Part shown: positions 1-8,113 of the stretch, piece after piece
Layout of the letters: each line of letters opens with the position of its first letter
How positions within the stretch are numbered: the stretch's first letter is position 1
Assembly: GCF_947259025.1 (NCBI RefSeq)
Contig: NZ_CAMYKO010000002.1
Span: 124,001 to 188,000, forward strand
Length of the DNA: 64,000 nt
DNA from: an uncultured Methylophaga sp.
GTDB taxonomy: Bacteria > Pseudomonadota > Gammaproteobacteria > Nitrosococcales > Methylophagaceae
Reading direction: 5' to 3'
The notes under the pieces: model-generated
Seen by the model: the letters and a program-made list of their open reading frames with translations, nothing else
Databases searched by the model: none
Told to the model about the DNA's origin: nothing
Program-made: the position numbers and the translations under genes

Positions 1-397
1 TCGCCTGGATATTAGCCAATGAGCTGATATCGGCAATGAATTGACTCATCTGATCAAAATTACCGGTTTCCAGCGTCAGTTGCTGTGAGACCTGCCAGGA
101 GCTGATGTTGCCGTTTTTGTATATAGGGCGGGTGTTATAACTGGAGGTCTCGGCTTCGATATCTTTGAAGTTTTTGACGGCGTCCAGCACCAGCGCGGTT
201 TTCTGGTTGACCAAGTCAGTGAGCTGTGCCGGGTCACGGCCATCTTCAATCACCTGCAGGCGGGTGACCAGTTCATCATTGTCGACATCCTGACTGGCAC
301 TGGCATCAAGATTGACGATGCCTAGCTGCATTTGCTGATCAGCCACAGCCAGCGGGGACAACAGAAATAGGGTGAGAAAGGCGAGGGTGGGTTTCAT
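1..397 (-). CDS. SIMPL (DUF541) domain periplasmic protein, 3' end cut by window
   Basis: Reading the minus strand from an ATG at 397 gives 132 codons running off the left edge. The first 19 residues form a signal peptide (MKPTLAFLTLFLLSPLAVA) with a likely cut after AVA. The mature part begins with a line about dependence on 'LVTRLQV' and contains an ALVLDAVKNF segment and a NGNISSWQVSQQL segment, which is the pattern of SIMPL/DUF541 proteins: an early strand, a long helix, then a strand of the type 'a-Q-x-L-x-L'. These proteins are secreted or periplasmic and of general unknown role. An AAGGA ribosome binding site lies 6 bases before the ATG. The gene diverges from pgl across 160 bp. The family call is from memory of the pattern, not a search. 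Confidence 0.7.
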   Translation of the reverse strand, partial: MKPTLAFLTLFLLSPLAVADQQMQLGIVNLDASASQDVDNDELVTRLQVIEDGRDPAQLTDLVNQKTALVLDAVKNFKDIEAETSSYNTRPIYKNGNISSWQVSQQLTLETGNFDQMSQFIADISSLANIQA

Positions 398-557
398 AAG
401 CAATCCTTGTTCAGAGCGGAGGCGGGTGTTAAGACAAACTCAATTAGGGTAAGTTTTCATATATCATGCTGACAACGCAAGCACGAAGCTTGGCTAATTC
501 GGCCTTTTCGTGAAACGCATTCAATTTACCTGACTTAATCTTTAACAGAGGACTTAC

Positions 558-1268
558 ATGAAAGCAGAACAAAAGATCCTGCCTGATTCAGCCAAGCTGA
601 TTGAAGCGGCTGCCGAGCATTTTGTCGCCACAGCCCGCGCCGCCATTGCCAAGCGCGGTGTGTTTTATGTGGCTTTGGCTGGTGGTTCCACACCCAAAGG
701 GCTGTATCAGAAGCTGGCGACTTCACCTTATACCGAGCAGATCGACTGGTCCCGCGTACACCTGTTTTTCGGTGATGAACGCTGTGTTCCGCCGACCCAT
801 GATGACAGTAACTTCAAGATGGCCCGTCATGCCCTGATTGATCATGTGCCTATCCCGGCCGAAAACGTGCACCGCATGCCCACGGAAACCGTCGATGCAC
901 AGGCGGTGGCCGAGCAATATGCCGAGACCATGGCAGAGGTGATGGACGGCGCACCCTTTGATTTGCTTTTGCTGGGCCTGGGTCCGGATGGGCATATCGC
1001 TTCTTTATTCCCGGAAACGCTGGCGCTGGATGTCACCGACACGCTGACCACCAGTCTGTTTGTGGAAAAATTTGAATCCTGGCGGGTCACCATGACCTAC
1101 CCGGTCATTAATGCCGCCCGTCAGGTGATTGTCTTTATTTCCGGCGAAGCCAAAGCTGCCATCGTCAAAGACATCACCAGTGAGGCGGTCACAGGATTGC
1201 CGGTACAGCGACTGGCGCCAGAAAACGACTACTTCTGGTTTATGGACGAGGCGGCCGCCGGGCAGTAA
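558..1268 (+). CDS. pgl: 6-phosphogluconolactonase
   Basis: This 236-residue cytoplasmic enzyme hydrolyses 6-phosphogluconolactone to 6-phosphogluconate, the step after Zwf (encoded at 31.9 kb here). The DevB/Pgl signature blocks are visible: GGSTPKGLYQKLA near residue 43, FFGDERCVPPTHDDSN near 70, and LLLGLGPDGHIASLFP near 137. Length is normal for the bacterial DevB type. The ATG at 558 follows AGAGGA at 6-7 bases. It is the first gene of a tight operon: glk starts 2 bases after its stop, and apaG follows. The pairing of lactonase and glucokinase suggests co-control of glucose entry into the Entner-Doudoroff or pentose phosphate route, which is inference. Confidence 0.96.
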   Translation: MKAEQKILPDSAKLIEAAAEHFVATARAAIAKRGVFYVALAGGSTPKGLYQKLATSPYTEQIDWSRVHLFFGDERCVPPTHDDSNFKMARHALIDHVPIPAENVHRMPTETVDAQAVAEQYAETMAEVMDGAPFDLLLLGLGPDGHIASLFPETLALDVTDTLTTSLFVEKFESWRVTMTYPVINAARQVIVFISGEAKAAIVKDITSEAVTGLPVQRLAPENDYFWFMDEAAAGQ

Positions 1269-1270
1269 GC

Positions 1271-2251
1271 ATGGGGCATTTGCTCGCAGCCGATATCGGC
1301 GGGACCAAAACCCTGTTGCAATTAACAAGGGCAGACGGGGAGGTGGTCTCGCGGCAGCGCTTTAACAGCGGTGACTATGACGACTTCGGGCAGCTGCTGT
1401 CAGCCTTTCTGGCAGCGCTGGATGCGGCTTATCCGATCGATATTGCCTGTCTGGCAGTTGCCGGGCCGGTGTCAGAGCGCAGTGCCAGAGTGACCAATCT
1501 GCCCTGGCAGCTTCACGCTGATGAGCTCGAGACTCAGCATGGCATCAGCCGGGTTATTCTGTGCAATGATTTTGAAGCGGTGGGTCACGGTATTGCCGCT
1601 TTGAAGGATGAAGATCTGCTGATCCTGCAAGCAGGGCAGGAATCAGCCGGGCCCCGCGCTGTGATTGGCGCTGGAACCGGGCTGGGGCAGGCCTACCTGA
1701 TTGAACAGGGCCCGGGCTGGCTGGTCTATGCCACCGAAGGCGGGCACAGCGATTTTGCGCCACTGGACCGAACTCAGGTGCGCTTACTGGAAAATCTGCT
1801 GGAGCGCTTCGGTCATGTCTCCTATGAGCGGCTGCTGTCGGGCGAAGGACTGGTTACGATCTACAATTTCCTGCGCGATTACCGGCAGCTGGACGAGGAT
1901 GCCGAATGCAGACTGGCGATGGTCAATCAGGATGCGGCGCAAGCTATCAGTGATTATGCCCGCCGCGGAGACAGGCTGGCGTCAGAAGCCCTGGCTTTGT
2001 TTTTTGAGATCTATGGCGCCCAGGCCGGAAACCTGGCATTAACTTTGATGCCGCGCGCTGGTCTCTATATCGCCGGTGGTATTGCCGCTAAAAACCTGCC
2101 GCAACTGGAGCAGTCAGGCTTTATGCGGGCTTTTTGTGGCAAAGGACGCATGCAGGATTTGATGCAGCAAATTCCGGTTAAAGTGATTCTGGCCGAGGAT
2201 GTCGGATTACAAGGCGCCTGCTTGCTGGCAGCCAAAGCCATGTATAATTGA
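1271..2251 (+). CDS. glk: Glucokinase (Glk family)
   Basis: This 326-residue ATP-dependent hexokinase phosphorylates glucose to glucose 6-phosphate in the cytoplasm. The N-terminal phosphate-binding loop is LLAADIGGTKTLLQL, and the sugar-binding and catalytic block VILCNDFEAVGHGIAAL carries the catalytic Asp. A second phosphate motif, VIGAGTGLGQAYL, follows, then the conserved EGGHSDFAP and the C-terminal LYIAGGIAAKNL adenosine-binding segment. Architecture and length match the E. coli-type Glk family (PF02685) rather than ROK kinases, as no zinc-binding ROK motif is present. It starts 2 bases after the pgl stop and is probably translationally linked to it. Confidence 0.95.
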   Translation: MGHLLAADIGGTKTLLQLTRADGEVVSRQRFNSGDYDDFGQLLSAFLAALDAAYPIDIACLAVAGPVSERSARVTNLPWQLHADELETQHGISRVILCNDFEAVGHGIAALKDEDLLILQAGQESAGPRAVIGAGTGLGQAYLIEQGPGWLVYATEGGHSDFAPLDRTQVRLLENLLERFGHVSYERLLSGEGLVTIYNFLRDYRQLDEDAECRLAMVNQDAAQAISDYARRGDRLASEALALFFEIYGAQAGNLALTLMPRAGLYIAGGIAAKNLPQLEQSGFMRAFCGKGRMQDLMQQIPVKVILAEDVGLQGACLLAAKAMYN

Positions 2252-2254
2252 GCC

Positions 2255-2635
2255 ATGAGCGAACACAATAATCATATTCTGGTTGACGTTGAAGCAACCT
2301 ACCTCGATCAGGAGTCCGATCCTGATAAAGCCCGTTATCTGTTTGCCTACACCATCACTATTACTAACAACAGTGAAGCGGCTGCCCGCCTGTTGTCACG
2401 CTACTGGAAAATTACCGGTGGCGATGGCCATGAGCAGGAAGTAGAGGGCGATGGTGTGGTCGGTCTGCACCCGTATCTGGCGCCGGAACAGGAGTTCACC
2501 TATACCAGCGCCGCCATGCTCGATACCCCGGTGGGCATGATGCAGGGTCATTACAAAATGATGGATGATGACGGCAAACAGTTCGAAGTCGATATTCCTG
2601 CCTTTACCCTGGCCGTGCCACGCACTTTGCATTAG
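2255..2635 (+). CDS. apaG: ApaG domain protein
   Basis: A 126-residue single-domain protein of the ApaG/DUF525 family, a fibronectin-III-like beta sandwich. The family hallmarks are present: an alternating-strand core YLFAYTITITNNS near residue 28, RLLSRYWKITGGDG near 46, and GVVGLHPYLAPEQEFTYTSA near 69. ApaG proteins are linked to divalent metal resistance and to regulation of ApaH in enterobacteria, but their biochemical role is not settled. In E. coli apaG sits with apaH and ksgA. Here it is instead the third gene of the pgl-glk operon, 3 bases after the glk stop. It converges on the pentapeptide-repeat gene with only 39 bp between them and no clear terminator. Confidence 0.93.
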   Translation: MSEHNNHILVDVEATYLDQESDPDKARYLFAYTITITNNSEAAARLLSRYWKITGGDGHEQEVEGDGVVGLHPYLAPEQEFTYTSAAMLDTPVGMMQGHYKMMDDDGKQFEVDIPAFTLAVPRTLH

Positions 2636-2674
2636 TACTGATATTCTCAAAGCCAGACTGGGCTAATAGGCGGT

Positions 2675-3556
2675 TTAGTTCTCTGAGAAGCGGCACTCGC
2701 CAGTTGAACCCTGAGCACAGATCCGGCCATCCAGCCAGATGGCATTATCCAGTCGTGCGCCACTCAGTTCACTGCCGCCCAGTCGCGCATTACTGAGATC
2801 GGCATAAGCCAGATCGGCATCTCGCAGATCGGCGTAGGACAGATCCGCCTCACTGAGGTTACTGCCAAACAGGCTGGCACCCTGCAGATCGGCATAGCTG
2901 AGATTGGCATAACGCAGATTGGCATATGCCAGATCCGCATTGACCAGCAGTGTGTTCATCATGCTGGCAGCGCCCAACTGACTGTTTCTCAGCCCGGCAC
3001 CACTCAAATCTGTCTGACTCAGATCCGCCTGGGATTTGAGACAGTTATTCCAGTTCACGCCCGGCGCCGCTGGGGCCGCGCAGTTGGGAAGCGGGGTAGG
3101 GATAGTAGTCGGAAACAGCACCGCCATAATTGTGATAAGCACTAACAATACAAAGGTCGATAGCAAGGGCCACATATTGCGTTCATGGCGTTCACGAAAG
3201 CGCTGCATCAACTGCCAGCGCAAAGCCCGTCTGTCCTGCTCGGATGCCGGCTCACCGGCGCGTCTCTCGCCGCGGCGCTGTTTAGCTTCGGGCGGAAGCA
3301 CGCGCTGTTGCTGGCGGCGATCCTGGCCGGTTCGCTCATCCAGGTGTCGCCTGGCTTTGTCATCATCAGCGGTGTCGGGGTGTAAGGTGGTTTGCTCTGC
3401 CAGTGGCAGCCAGTGTTGCTGATCAGCCGATACTTCATCACGCATGCTCAGCCGGCCCACAATCAGGTGATTCATGATCACCGAGCCGTTAAACGGGCCG
3501 GTCACCTCTCCTGCACTTCGTATGTACCACTGTTGATGCTTGTTTGTCATTGCCAT
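2675..3556 (-). CDS. Membrane protein with GYF_2 domain and pentapeptide repeats
   Basis: About 293 residues with three parts. Residues 8-60 resemble the GYF_2 domain (QWYIRSAGEVTGPF, later LIVGRLSMRDEVS and a W-L-P-L end), thought to bind peptides. A basic, highly charged stretch (RRHLDERTGQDRRQQQR and similar) leads to one membrane helix (WPLLSTFVLLVLITIMAVLF). After it come about 20 consecutive pentapeptides of the A[DN]L-x-x type, which should fold as a right-handed square beta helix on the far side of the membrane. The longest reading frame begins at a TTG at 3568; I prefer the ATG at 3556 (or 3550), though no start has a good ribosome binding site. No function can be assigned. It diverges from fliK. 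Confidence 0.8.
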   Translation of the reverse strand: MAMTNKHQQWYIRSAGEVTGPFNGSVIMNHLIVGRLSMRDEVSADQQHWLPLAEQTTLHPDTADDDKARRHLDERTGQDRRQQQRVLPPEAKQRRGERRAGEPASEQDRRALRWQLMQRFRERHERNMWPLLSTFVLLVLITIMAVLFPTTIPTPLPNCAAPAAPGVNWNNCLKSQADLSQTDLSGAGLRNSQLGAASMMNTLLVNADLAYANLRYANLSYADLQGASLFGSNLSEADLSYADLRDADLAYADLSNARLGGSELSGARLDNAIWLDGRICAQGSTGECRFSEN

Positions 3557-3615
3557 TGCTCTGTGCAATCACCCCATTGCTATACTAGCACCATGTCACT
3601 GTTTACGTTGCGATC

Positions 3616-5265
3616 ATGCAAATAAATTCATCAGCGCAAGCCCAGGCAGAGGTGGTTCGTGAGGTGCCGGCCCGTTTGCTGGCCAGCCTGTCCCAGGGGC
3701 GGCCAGTAGAGGCGACGGTGTTGTCCCGGCCCAGTGCTGACAGTGTGCGTTTGCAGGTTGGTGATACGGTTGTACAACTGAACAGCCGTCTGGCGCTGCA
3801 GCCCGGTCAGCAGGTACAACTGGAACGTGCTGTGGAAAATGGCCGCCCGGTAGTCCGTATCAGCACAGAAGCGCTGGATAAAGCGCTGCCTCCACTCCTG
3901 CTCAGGCAGGGGCAGCAGGTGGCTGTGGAAGTCGTTAAGCTGCTGGCAGAAAACCGTTTACTGGTCACGCCGCGCTTATTAAATAGTAATCAGCCCGCCG
4001 CCGCAGGCCGGCTGCCGGCGCAGATCGAAGTCGATATCCGTGCGCTGCAGCAAACGTTCACTCCGGGGCAGCGACTGGCGCTGGAGGTTTTGCGCGAACA
4101 ACCGTTGTCGGTTGGACTACGAACTGACAGCCCGTCCCGTGCTGAGCTGATCCAGCGCTACCAGCGCGCATTGTTGCCCCAGTTCACACAGGTAGCGACG
4201 CAGCCCTTACAGTCCCTGAATCAATTGGCGTCCAGCACACCAGTCGCTGCGCCAGTAAGACAGGCAGCCAGTCAGTTATTGCAGGCGCTGGCAGATAGTA
4301 GCAGCCTGCAGCGTGCCGATGGCCTGCGACAGGCTTTAGGTAACAGCGGCCTGTTTCTGGAAAACAACCTAAGAAATGCGAATCCAGCGCCAGCAGCACA
4401 GGATTTAAAAGCCAATCTGCTGCAATTGGCACAGGTGCTCAAAACAGAACTGGTCCAGTCCGGTTCGGCCCGGCTACTGGATAACCCGGCTTTGCTGCAG
4501 AAAATGCCGGCAGAGGTGCAGACTGCGCTGCGTCAGTTAGTTAGCACACCGCAACAATTGAGCCAGTTACCGGCCCAGGTGCCACCGGCGCTGGCCAGCC
4601 GCGGCCAGACACCCATGCAATTGTTGCTCAGTCTGCTGGCCGGACTTAGTTCCGGTCAGCAGAGCACGCCGGGTCAGAATAGCGCCGCGACGCCGTCCCA
4701 GGGACTGACTCATCCTCAGCTCATAGCCGCATCGAGAGAACAGCCCGCTGCACAGAATCAACCCGCAATCCGGGCGATGGAATGGCAGCTCATGCGCGAT
4801 TTGCTGCGTGAGGTCGAGTCGGCGACCGCCAGAATTCAGTACAACCAGCTATCGATGCTGCGGGAAGCGGATACCACGGCCAATAATAATATCTGGCTGT
4901 TCGATCTGCCGGTAAAGGACAAGCAGCAGCTACAAATGCTGCAAATGCGGCTTGAGCAGCATTCAGCGGCATTGACCGATGACGAGGACGCTATCTGGCA
5001 GGTGCAGCTGAATCTGGAAACCCGCAACCTGGGACCGATGCAGGCACGTATCAGTCTGCATCAACAGGATGTCAAAGTGGTGTTACTGGCAGAGCGTGAA
5101 CACAGCGCGGCGATGCTGTCGAGCCATATTGATGATTTGAACCGCCGTCTTCAGAAACTCGATATCAATGTCAGTCATCTCAGTTGCCGGCAGGCGCCGG
5201 TCAAACCGCTGACGGCTGAGGCCGATCTGGTTAAGGCGCAACATTTGCTGGATATTTCGGTATGA
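3616..5265 (+). CDS. fliK: Flagellar hook-length control protein FliK
   Basis: FliK is a secreted ruler that measures the hook and makes FlhB switch export from hook to filament subunits. The 549-residue protein has a long Gln/Ala/Leu/Pro-rich, low-complexity body and a compact C-terminal Flg_hook domain from about residue 440 (IWQVQLNLETRNLGPMQARI and VVLLAEREHSAAML, ending in LDINVSHLSCRQAP), which is the part that contacts FlhB. Low sequence complexity before a conserved end is typical. It is separated from the main fli cluster by about 2.5 kb and lies on the other strand, as in several polar flagellates. No clear ribosome binding site precedes the ATG. The next gene, an FlhB-like protein, overlaps its stop by 4 bases (ATGA). 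Confidence 0.9.
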   Translation: MQINSSAQAQAEVVREVPARLLASLSQGRPVEATVLSRPSADSVRLQVGDTVVQLNSRLALQPGQQVQLERAVENGRPVVRISTEALDKALPPLLLRQGQQVAVEVVKLLAENRLLVTPRLLNSNQPAAAGRLPAQIEVDIRALQQTFTPGQRLALEVLREQPLSVGLRTDSPSRAELIQRYQRALLPQFTQVATQPLQSLNQLASSTPVAAPVRQAASQLLQALADSSSLQRADGLRQALGNSGLFLENNLRNANPAPAAQDLKANLLQLAQVLKTELVQSGSARLLDNPALLQKMPAEVQTALRQLVSTPQQLSQLPAQVPPALASRGQTPMQLLLSLLAGLSSGQQSTPGQNSAATPSQGLTHPQLIAASREQPAAQNQPAIRAMEWQLMRDLLREVESATARIQYNQLSMLREADTTANNNIWLFDLPVKDKQQLQMLQMRLEQHSAALTDDEDAIWQVQLNLETRNLGPMQARISLHQQDVKVVLLAEREHSAAMLSSHIDDLNRRLQKLDINVSHLSCRQAPVKPLTAEADLVKAQHLLDISV

Positions 5266-5546
5266 ATGAGCAAGATGATATTTTACGCGCCATTGCCCTG
5301 CAGTATGACGGTGAAAACGCGCCGACGGTCACGGCCAGCGGCGAGGGGGAGATTGCCGAGGAGATCCTTCGTATCGCCCGTGAACACCACATTCCACTCA
5401 GGGAAGATGCGCTGCTGGCCGAACTGTTGAGCGAACTCAACCTGGGCGAAGAGATTCCGCCCATGCTTTACCGGGTAATTGCTGAAGTGATTGCCTATGC
5501 TTACCTGGTTTCGGGAAAAGTGCCTGTAAATAAAAAGGAAAATTAG
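5262..5546 (+). CDS. FlhB C-terminal-domain-like export protein (FhlB family)
   Basis: A 94-residue soluble protein that aligns with the cytoplasmic tail of FlhB. Compare RAIALQYDGENAPTVTASGEG here with the AVAIKYDQTSDGAPVVVAKG segment of the full FlhB at 21.2 kb; then IAREHHIPLREDALLAELL against VADNNEVPILAAPPLTRAV. It lacks the four membrane helices and the NPTH self-cleavage motif. Such stand-alone proteins (FhlB, YlqH) follow fliK in many bacteria and can stand in for the cleaved FlhB C-terminal piece during substrate switching, which is known for some homologues. The start codon overlaps the fliK stop by 4 bases, so the two should be translated together. Product identity is firm; role is inferred from family. 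Confidence 0.9.
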   Translation: MNEQDDILRAIALQYDGENAPTVTASGEGEIAEEILRIAREHHIPLREDALLAELLSELNLGEEIPPMLYRVIAEVIAYAYLVSGKVPVNKKEN

Positions 5547-5621
5547 CCTGACTGAGGCCGGGAAAGGCAAAAGTTGTGCTGGAAAAGCCGGTTATCTCAT
5601 CTGAAACCTTATAAAAAACAT

Positions 5622-5653
5622 TATGAAAATCACATTAAGTGTTGATTTTCATA
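5622..5653. promoter_or_regulatory. Perfect 11-bp inverted repeat, candidate operator
   Basis: TATGAAAATCA and TGATTTTCATA face each other around a 10-base spacer, 64 bp before the GGDEF/EAL gene. Centre-to-centre distance of the half-sites is 21 bp, two DNA turns, as expected for a dimeric regulator. It is too AT-rich and too far apart to be a good terminator for the preceding gene. Assignment as an operator is inference. Confidence 0.4.
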
Positions 5654-5716
5654 TATAAAACCGATATCGTCGAATTCATATCAATCTTGGTCCTACCGAT
5701 GTAGCGCGATATTCAG

Positions 5717-7570
5717 ATGAATTCAAAAATCAAGGAACGTCTGCCGTCTCTGACAAAAGCAGACCAGACAGTCAGCGAACCGGCCTCCAGTGCTGCTGCC
5801 GCTGATCTCCTTGATGCCAAAATCATTATCGGTGGCAGTCGCGTCGCCGAAACCGCTTTCACCGAAACCTTGCTGCAAGTCAGTGGCTTCAGCCGTCTCA
5901 CTACCGCCAGTCATGGTGATCAAGTGCTGCAACTGCTGCGTGAAGGCATTTATAACGATGTCTGCGATGTCGACTTGCTGATTGTCGATGATGATCTCCC
6001 CGGCTTTGATCCTGTGGCCACCCGCCTGATGATGGATCAGTTTGATGAGTGGCGACTGATACCGATTATCCGGCTGTGCAAAGAATCACAATGGGATCAT
6101 GCTCAGGTGCTGACCGATCTGGGTCACGGCGTCACCTCAATGCTGTACCACCCCTTGACTGCTGAATCCCTGCCGCCGGCGATTATGACGGCGCTGGCGG
6201 TCAAGCGAGAACGTGATGTCAGTTTCCATAAACAACGCGATCTGGAAGATGAACTGGCCAATCTCAAAGTGATGGAGGCCAGGCTGCAGTTTTCTGTCAG
6301 CCATGATGATCTGACGGGGCTTGCCAACCGTCGCCGGCTGGAGCAGGCGCTTGATCTCAGCCTCAGCCAGGTGCGTAATTTTATGAGCACCAGTGCGCTG
6401 TTTTATATCGATCTGGACAGTTTCAAGGTGCTCAATGATGCCGAGGGTCATGAAGCCGGTGACACCTTGCTGATACAGGTCGCCAATACCCTGCGCCGCT
6501 ATTTCCGGGTCAACGATACCCTGGTGCGGATAGGCTCTGATGAATTTGCAGTGCTGGTAGATAACACTGATGAAACCAGCATCAACAAACAGGCACAGGG
6601 CCTGAAAGATCTGTTTGATGGCTACAGCTTTGAACATCACGGCCATCACTATCACCTCTCAGCCAGTATCGGCATCAAACAGATTAAACCTGATGAAGTG
6701 ACGACGGTGGGTGAGATTCTGTCGCATGCCAACCAGGCCTGCTTCACCGCCAAAAAGCGGGGCCGTAACCGGCTGCATTTTTACAACCCGGATGACCGCG
6801 AAATGCATACCCTCCGCCATAGCGTCGAGTGGGCACCAAGGATCCGGGCGGCGTTACGCGATGGCAGTTTCATGCTGGAGTTTCAGCCTATTTATGCGCT
6901 CGACAGTGGTGAAGTCAATCACTACGAGTGCTTGATCAGGATGCGCGGTGAGGCCGGGGTGCTGTATCACCCCAAAGAGTTTATCCCGGTTGCCGAGGCG
7001 ATGGGTCTGATCCACCAGATAGATTTCTGGGTGGTGGACAGAGCCTTTGATTTGTTGCGCGGTATGCCCGAGGACATCTCATTTGCAATTAACCTGTCGG
7101 TTAATGTGTTTCTGGATGAAAACCTTTACCAACTGGTAGCAGAAAAACTCAAGCAAACGGCGATTGACCCATCACGGGTGGTGTTTGAAATTACCGAAAC
7201 CTCGGCGATCTCCAACTATGAAAAAACCAAAAGAATGGTGGTCAATCTGCGTGCACTGGGTTGCCGTTTTGCGCTGGATGATTTCGGTGCCGGCTTCAAT
7301 TCCTATAGTTACCTGAAACATTTCCCGGTTGATATTCTGAAAATAGATGGCGGTTTTATCACCGATCTGGATAACGACCCGGTGGATCAATTACTGGTCA
7401 AATCGATGATTGATATTGCCCACAGCCTGGGCAAAAAAACGGTAGCAGAGTTTGTTGAACGGCAATCTACCTTGGACTTACTGCGCAGCTATGGCGTCGA
7501 TTTTGTCCAGGGCTACCTGGTGGGTAAACCGCAGCCCAATATCGCTATCAAGTCCAGGCCCGCAAACTAG
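5717..7570 (+). CDS. Diguanylate cyclase/phosphodiesterase with degenerate receiver (REC-GGDEF-EAL)
   Basis: A 617-residue soluble c-di-GMP enzyme. Residues 33-160 look like a receiver domain with the phospho-acceptor region LLIVDDDLPGFD but without the usual N-terminal acidic pair. The GGDEF domain (about 195-355) carries GSDEF in place of GGDEF, with a well-placed RxxD inhibitory site (RVND, five residues upstream). The EAL domain (about 370-610) has ECLIRM for EALLR, and keeps the other metal and general-base residues: NLS, EITET, DDFGAG, KIDG, VAEFVE and QGYLVGKPQP. Phosphodiesterase activity is therefore likely and cyclase activity doubtful. It sits between flagellar genes and probably tunes motility. 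Its stop overlaps the stop of the convergent gene at 7567. Confidence 0.92.
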   Translation: MNSKIKERLPSLTKADQTVSEPASSAAAADLLDAKIIIGGSRVAETAFTETLLQVSGFSRLTTASHGDQVLQLLREGIYNDVCDVDLLIVDDDLPGFDPVATRLMMDQFDEWRLIPIIRLCKESQWDHAQVLTDLGHGVTSMLYHPLTAESLPPAIMTALAVKRERDVSFHKQRDLEDELANLKVMEARLQFSVSHDDLTGLANRRRLEQALDLSLSQVRNFMSTSALFYIDLDSFKVLNDAEGHEAGDTLLIQVANTLRRYFRVNDTLVRIGSDEFAVLVDNTDETSINKQAQGLKDLFDGYSFEHHGHHYHLSASIGIKQIKPDEVTTVGEILSHANQACFTAKKRGRNRLHFYNPDDREMHTLRHSVEWAPRIRAALRDGSFMLEFQPIYALDSGEVNHYECLIRMRGEAGVLYHPKEFIPVAEAMGLIHQIDFWVVDRAFDLLRGMPEDISFAINLSVNVFLDENLYQLVAEKLKQTAIDPSRVVFEITETSAISNYEKTKRMVVNLRALGCRFALDDFGAGFNSYSYLKHFPVDILKIDGGFITDLDNDPVDQLLVKSMIDIAHSLGKKTVAEFVERQSTLDLLRSYGVDFVQGYLVGKPQPNIAIKSRPAN

Positions 7571-7956
7571 TGCATTTCAACCTGACTGCCACCACGCTGG
7601 CCGTGCAGGCGGCTGATCAGGTGGGCTTCCTCATCACTGAGATTGCAGTTATCAATTAACTGCGCGATACCCGCGCCTTTACGCGCCAGTCTTATCGCAT
7701 GATCGTATGACGGCTGACTGCTGTTGGCGGTCAGATCGATGGCATGCTGGTGATCACGCAGTTTGTTCAGCGTCTGCTCAAAGCGCAGGATACGATCATC
7801 GGTGCCTGCCGCACCCTCACACAAAGCTGAAAGCTGATTCTTCAGTGCATGAATCTGTTCTGCCTGGCGCTGATGCATTTTCAACAAGCGCATAGCGGCC
7901 AACCCGGTGATCAGAAACACAGCACTCATTACAGTTATCACAAGGACTAAAGTCAT
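7567..7956 (-). CDS. DUF2802 membrane-anchored protein
   Basis: A 129-residue protein with one N-terminal membrane helix (LVITVMSAVFLITGLAAM), a coiled region of about 50 residues (HQRQAEQIHALKNQLSAL), and a C-terminal helix-turn-helix-like block DHAIRLARKGAGIAQLIDNCNLSDEEAHLI that is typical of the DUF2802 family. Homologues in Pseudomonas and related genera sit, as here, at the downstream end of the flagellar/chemotaxis operon after cheW. Its function is not known. It is separated from cheW by 157 bp holding a strong hairpin, so it may be expressed at a different level from the genes upstream. Its stop codon overlaps that of the convergent GGDEF/EAL gene within CTAG. Confidence 0.8.
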   Translation of the reverse strand: MTLVLVITVMSAVFLITGLAAMRLLKMHQRQAEQIHALKNQLSALCEGAAGTDDRILRFEQTLNKLRDHQHAIDLTANSSQPSYDHAIRLARKGAGIAQLIDNCNLSDEEAHLISRLHGQRGGSQVEMH

Positions 7957-8034
7957 CAGTGGCTCCTCACGCCTAAATGGCGCAATTAAACAAAATCAGG
8001 ATTCCAACTTAACAAGGCCCGGGCCTGTCGCTCA

Positions 8035-8071
8035 CCCTTGTCAGCCGGCGGGGGAGGCCGGCTGACAAGGG
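8035..8071. repeat. Strong hairpin: 15-bp perfect stem, 7-base loop
   Basis: Positions 8035-8049 (CCCTTGTCAGCCGGC) pair perfectly with 8057-8071 around GGGGGAG. No T-run follows on the minus strand, so it is not a standard intrinsic terminator. A 12-bp palindrome AGGCCCGGGCCT at 8015-8026 lies just downstream in the direction of the operon. It may limit read-through from cheW or protect the 3' end of the upstream mRNA. Confidence 0.6.
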
Positions 8072-8113
8072 CGATGGCAAGCCGCTGCAGATAGCATCAG
8101 CAGCAGGGGGAAG

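Noticed and set aside
5636-5667. Sigma-28 promoter candidate (TAAGTGTT ... ACCGATAT) before the GGDEF/EAL gene
   Set aside because: The spacing is 16 bases where 11 are needed, and the -35 match is poor.
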